Shown here: piece after piece, positions 60,939 through 64,000 of the stretch | Layout of the letters: every line of letters starts with the position of its first letter | How positions within the stretch are numbered: the first letter of the stretch is position 1 | DNA from: Nitrospira sp. SG-bin1 | Lineage (GTDB): Bacteria; Nitrospirota; Nitrospiria; Nitrospirales; Nitrospiraceae | Direction: 5' to 3' | DNA: 64,000 nucleotides | NCBI GenBank assembly: GCA_002083365.1 | Contig: LVWS01000005.1 | Span: forward strand, 128,218-192,217 | Notes under the pieces: model-generated | The model's database searches: none | What the model was told of the DNA's origin: nothing | Seen by the model: the letters and a program-made list of their open reading frames with translations, nothing else | Position numbers and translations under genes: made by a program

Positions 60939-61913
60939 ATGAACCTGTTCAGACTTGTCGGCTATACCCTGCTCGTCGCGGTCCTTACGGCTCCCGCCGT
61001 CCACGCGGATGATCCTTGTTTGGGCGATGATGAAAAGAAAGCCGCCATGGCGGAGTCGGCGGCACTGCAGAAGGCCGAACAGGCCGGACAACTGGCCGCT
61101 CTCTTCGTGGCTTACATGAAGGTTGTGGCAAACGAGTGCATCGACCGCTATGACAAGAACGCGATGGGGAATGCCAAGGCCAACCTATCCAAACTCGGAC
61201 GAGATTTGGCCAAAGCGTCAGAGGCGAAGGGTGCCTTGTACTCCGGTGAACCGGTACGGGCCGACGGCCAGACCTCGGCCTTCCGATACTACGAGGCGAT
61301 CGGCGACTACCACGAAGCCAACCGCGTCCTTCTCAAAGCCGTTCAGGCCAACCCGGAAGATCTGCGGCTCTTCGAGACCGCCTGGAACATCGATAACGGC
61401 CGAAACGGTCCGGCCGAACACAATGGTTCAAAACAGCCATTTAATTCCCCGCCAGCGTTCCGGCAAGAGCTGGCAAAAGTTGCAACGGCCACTGCCGATC
61501 GGCTGATGAAGGCGGAGGAACAAGATGCCCATGGGTTGACCGGCAACATTGGGAACCTGAGTAAAGCGACCACACAATCTCTCGAGAAACTCGGGAGGGC
61601 GGCTCTTTGGATGAAATACCTTCCCGGCGGAGACAGGCCAGCGAAGGACCGTGCCGAACAGCGCGGCGATACCATCTTGAAACGCCCGGATCCGACATTT
61701 ACCCAGGGCCATGCCATGAGGTATTACGAATTTTCAGGCTCGCCGAAGGCCAAAGACATGGCGGCCCAGATCAAGAAGAAGGCAGATGCGTCCCAGCGGG
61801 CCATGGAGAAGGCCGGCGAGGGTGTGAAAGGCATGTTCAGCCAGAAGAGCGAGGCCGAACAGAAACAGTTCGACAAGAAGAAAGCCGACCTCGAAAAAGA
61901 ACTCGGATTCTAA
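60939..61913 (+). CDS. Exported protein of unknown function
   Basis: The 324-residue product has a signal peptide (cleavage near residue 23, VHADD) and a helical, alanine- and lysine-rich body with possible repeat-like helix pairs (KKAAMAESAALQKAEQAGQL, ATADRLMKAEEQDAHGLTGN, QIKKKADASQRAMEKAGEGV). The middle (FRYYEAIGDYHEANRVLLKA) is TPR-like. A highly charged C-terminus follows (QFDKKKADLEKELGF). I do not recognise a family. GGAGG precedes ATG 60939. A TTG at 60936 is not needed. Confidence 0.7.
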   Translation: MNLFRLVGYTLLVAVLTAPAVHADDPCLGDDEKKAAMAESAALQKAEQAGQLAALFVAYMKVVANECIDRYDKNAMGNAKANLSKLGRDLAKASEAKGALYSGEPVRADGQTSAFRYYEAIGDYHEANRVLLKAVQANPEDLRLFETAWNIDNGRNGPAEHNGSKQPFNSPPAFRQELAKVATATADRLMKAEEQDAHGLTGNIGNLSKATTQSLEKLGRAALWMKYLPGGDRPAKDRAEQRGDTILKRPDPTFTQGHAMRYYEFSGSPKAKDMAAQIKKKADASQRAMEKAGEGVKGMFSQKSEAEQKQFDKKKADLEKELGF

Positions 61914-62155
61914 CGCAGTCCTCTTCCCGACCTCACCGTTGATCCCTGTACGACCGCGTCCTTGGCGCGATTCATCCTCCCTTGACTCTTGCCGTTCTGG
62001 GAGCGATGCTGAAAGATATCCCGGAGGGATCTATGAAACCAGGGTCCCCTTCACCGTCATTCCTGGACGTCATACCTGCTCGTATACGGACGCCCTCAAC
62101 GGTCTTGTACCCGCGAGGGCGTTGTTGTCTCTCCACTCAGCAGGGAGGTCACACC

Positions 62156-62521
62156 ATGAAAGCCTTGCCCATCATATTTGTCGCGACTGTTGTTGTCCCG
62201 TTGACGGTTTCTCTCGCCCTCGCCAATCCAGCCATGTTGCCCAAACATCCCGGCTACCCGATGGGCAAGGCCGTCGATCCCGTGACGGGTCAATCACTGG
62301 CAAACGATCCGGACCAACCCAACGCGAGAAACCAAGAGGCTCTCACCAACGCAGCGATCTTCGACGACGGCCGTTCCAAACAGAGTTTGCTGTTCAACCA
62401 AAACGACGAACGCCTCTTGGAAAAACCTGGAGCGGGGCTGCTCCCTAAAGTGGAAGGCCCGAATATTACGATTGAGCCGCCCGTAAAAGAAGGGACGAAG
62501 GTGAGTGCTTCACCGGAATAG
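62156..62521 (+). CDS. Small exported protein of unknown function
   Basis: ATG 62156, with GGAGG about eight bases upstream, starts a 121-residue protein with a clear signal peptide (MKALPIIFVATVVVPLTVSL, cleaved near ALANP). The mature part is polar and proline/asparagine-rich (HPGYPMGKAVDPVTGQSLAN, DPDQPNARNQEALTNAAIFD) without recognised domain. The same frame is open from 61982, and an ATG at 62033 also has GGAGG. That start would bury the signal peptide 41 residues inside, so I prefer 62156. It is last in the envelope run. Confidence 0.65.
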   Translation: MKALPIIFVATVVVPLTVSLALANPAMLPKHPGYPMGKAVDPVTGQSLANDPDQPNARNQEALTNAAIFDDGRSKQSLLFNQNDERLLEKPGAGLLPKVEGPNITIEPPVKEGTKVSASPE

Positions 62522-62610
62522 CGAAGGTCGTTCATTACTGACGGCTCGACATTTCCGGATGGTATGCGATGGGCACCGCCATGAGATGACGGCTCAGTAC
62601 AACGGCGCCA

Positions 62611-63708
62611 TTACACCGTTCGTACCTTTGCCTGGTGAGGCTCATCCTTATACATGCGGACGAGGACACTAGCGCGAGCGGGTTGTTTCGGGTCGATTGA
62701 AGGAGGCAGAACCTCGGATTTCAGTGGGATAGAGACTTGAGGATCTTGGCAAGATGTCGGAGCGGCCGGTAACACTCCTGTCCGCTTCTCTTTCGGCCGT
62801 TCCGCCTCTTCTGTACTTCTGCCGGCGACCGATGCCACCAATTGCTCCACAGCAGTTGAGAGGATCAACAGCTCCTTGGCGGCCAAGGACTCGGGGGCAG
62901 CTTCAATCACGGGTAGAAATTTCCGAACCGCCTGGCTCACCGCCGGATCCTCGGTGATTTCACCGAGGAGCGTCAGATCGCCGCCAACGTATTGATGGAG
63001 AATTTTCCGAAGGTAGAGGACGTTGACCTGAGAACGGTCGGACACCCGATTGACGATCAGTCCCGGCCGAAACGAGTGCAACGCCGCCGCCGCTTCCTCA
63101 CGCCCTTCCGCGTCAGTGGCGCCCACGACCTCCATGACCTCCTCCACGCTGGTAAAGTCTCTGTTGGAGAGGACGTCGGACATGGAACCACGGGCAACAA
63201 AACTCGCCAAGACACGACGAATCGCCGCCAACTTGATGAATCGGTACAGGTCAAGAATCGCCGTAGGTTCCGGCGTCGCAACCGCCAAATGAATGTCGGC
63301 CATTAAGAAGAAGTCGAGCGCGTGGTAATTCGTGCCCGCACCGATGTCGATCACCACGATATCGGCCTCGAGATCTCGGAACTGTTTCATCAGCCTCTTC
63401 TTGCGGGCATAGGCCATGTTGGCCGTCGCCAAGGTATCCCCGGTACCGGCAATGAGACGAAGGTTTGGATGAACGGTGACAGGAATGACCACTTCGTCGA
63501 GCCGGTTCACTCGCTTATTCAGAAAGTCCGTCAAGGTCAGCGTCGGATTCAATTCACCGAACATGATATGGGCATCGGCCCCGCCCACATCAAGATCGCC
63601 CAGGATGACCTGACGTCCGCTTTTCGCAAGCGCCAACGCAAGGTTGGCTGACACCACGCTTTTACCTACGCCCCCTTTACCGGATGCCACTGAAATGAGC
63701 GTTCCCAC
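62611..63708 (-). CDS. MinD/FlhG-like ParA-family ATPase
   Basis: A deviant Walker ATPase with SVASGKGGVGKSVVSANLAL, the LGDLDVGGADAH segment (Walker A' partner), switch II VVIDIGAGTNYHALDFF, and ATPEPTAILDLYRFI. It is closest in form to FlhG/FleN and related MinD-like proteins, which set polar organelle number or place division septa. The C-terminus (after about 270) is proline/lysine-rich and variable. No flagellar or min genes adjoin it. The frame reaches ATG 63789, but GTG 63708 has GAAAGGA at good spacing and gives the family's usual start (VGTLISVASGKGG), so I prefer it. Confidence 0.85.
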   Translation of the reverse strand: MGTLISVASGKGGVGKSVVSANLALALAKSGRQVILGDLDVGGADAHIMFGELNPTLTLTDFLNKRVNRLDEVVIPVTVHPNLRLIAGTGDTLATANMAYARKKRLMKQFRDLEADIVVIDIGAGTNYHALDFFLMADIHLAVATPEPTAILDLYRFIKLAAIRRVLASFVARGSMSDVLSNRDFTSVEEVMEVVGATDAEGREEAAAALHSFRPGLIVNRVSDRSQVNVLYLRKILHQYVGGDLTLLGEITEDPAVSQAVRKFLPVIEAAPESLAAKELLILSTAVEQLVASVAGRSTEEAERPKEKRTGVLPAAPTSCQDPQVSIPLKSEVLPPSIDPKQPARASVLVRMYKDEPHQAKVRTV

Positions 63709-63912
63709 GACCGCGGTCCTTTCGCTATGGAAATTCGTATGCGTCGAGATCGGAGTCAATAAGAAGCGACCCCGTGTGATGACTGCCATTGTACCGGCTG
63801 AGCGACGAAAGAAAAGGAAATTGCAGGATTCCGTTTACATCCTCTCGACTTCGTTCTGGGAATTGTTACAACCCAGCGAGTCCACCTTTCGGGCAACCTC
63901 GACCTTGTACCT

Positions 63913-63926
63913 ATCCACCGGTGGAT
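63913..63926. promoter_or_regulatory. Perfect 14-base palindrome next to promoter-like sequence
   Basis: ATCCACCGGTGGAT is its own reverse complement. Six bases after it TGCTATCCT resembles an extended -10 reading rightward, out of the window. The palindrome would lie over the -35 zone, the place of a repressor or activator site. The gene it would control is outside the window. Confidence 0.4.
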
Positions 63927-64000
63927 CTGTGCTATCCTCCTCTCCTCTTCCGAACGAATTACGTGGAGCCACTGCTGTCCAAGATAATCTGTCCTGCGAT

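Noticed and set aside
1..64000. tRNA, rRNA, tmRNA or riboswitch
   Set aside because: No T-loop-like GGTTCGAATCC with matching acceptor stem, no rRNA core sequence and no recognisable riboswitch core were found by eye. A covariance-model search would settle it.
1..64000. A defence island or prophage
   Set aside because: No integrase, capsid, terminase, restriction, CRISPR-associated or toxin genes were seen. Most genes are housekeeping or envelope genes.

Overview
The window is a gene-dense stretch of bacterial chromosome of moderately high GC. It carries about 57 credible protein genes and no rRNA or tRNA that I can recognise. The gene set (didermal envelope proteins, PilT/PilU twitching motors, HisZ-type histidine regulation, many small exported proteins of unknown role) and the look of the proteins suggest a Nitrospira-like member of the Nitrospirota. 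No marker in the window proves this.

Layout. 1-1.2 kb: gene-poor, with a 5'-truncated NadS-type antitoxin and possible mobile-element ends. 1.2-7.6 kb: a membrane-anchored SGNH hydrolase, a secreted animal-type haem peroxidase, a flavoprotein, a coiled-coil envelope protein and a diiron ferritin-like protein. 7.6-12.1 kb: dnaE-accA. 12.3-17.6 kb: a duplicated envelope locus, described below. 17.8-21.8 kb: HdeD-like, Nudix, OsmC, HAD and SDR genes and an RsbRD-like protein. 22.1-25.8 kb: purH, purD and a small lipoprotein. 25.8-28.9 kb (minus): rsmD-coaD-aminotransferase-fmdB, plus a 57-residue zinc-ribbon protein. 29-34 kb: radC, an EF-G paralogue, a Deg protease and a TrkA_C protein. 34.4-38.9 kb: ttuA-like, dnaJ-like, a Spy-like protein and ilvD. 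39.1-41.8 kb: an ABC exporter with a TPR partner. 42-50.4 kb (minus): pilA, then a co-directional block aminotransferase-serA-hisZ-dnaB-TPR lipoprotein. 50.6-56.5 kb: a LysM transglycosylase, a TPR protein, bioF, pilT and pilU. 56.5-62.5 kb: a haem c protein, a YidB-like protein, then a plus-strand run of exported proteins that includes a periplasmic intradiol dioxygenase. 62.6-63.7 kb: a MinD/FlhG-like ATPase.

The most original part is 12.3-17.6 kb. An inner-membrane OmpA-family protein is followed 14 bp later by a membrane-anchored coiled coil made of 101-residue repeats and ending in a COG3743-type helix-hairpin-helix domain. The unit is duplicated next door. In the second copy the coiled coil has four repeats and no membrane anchor, and the OmpA gene is reduced to what looks like a 55-codon 5' remnant behind a conserved upstream box. 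The two helix-hairpin-helix tails are nearly identical in DNA while the rest has diverged. I infer, without proof, an envelope-to-nucleoid tether. A small inverted-repeat element sits exactly on the TAG stop of one of these genes and, in a second copy, exactly on the TAG stop of ilvD.
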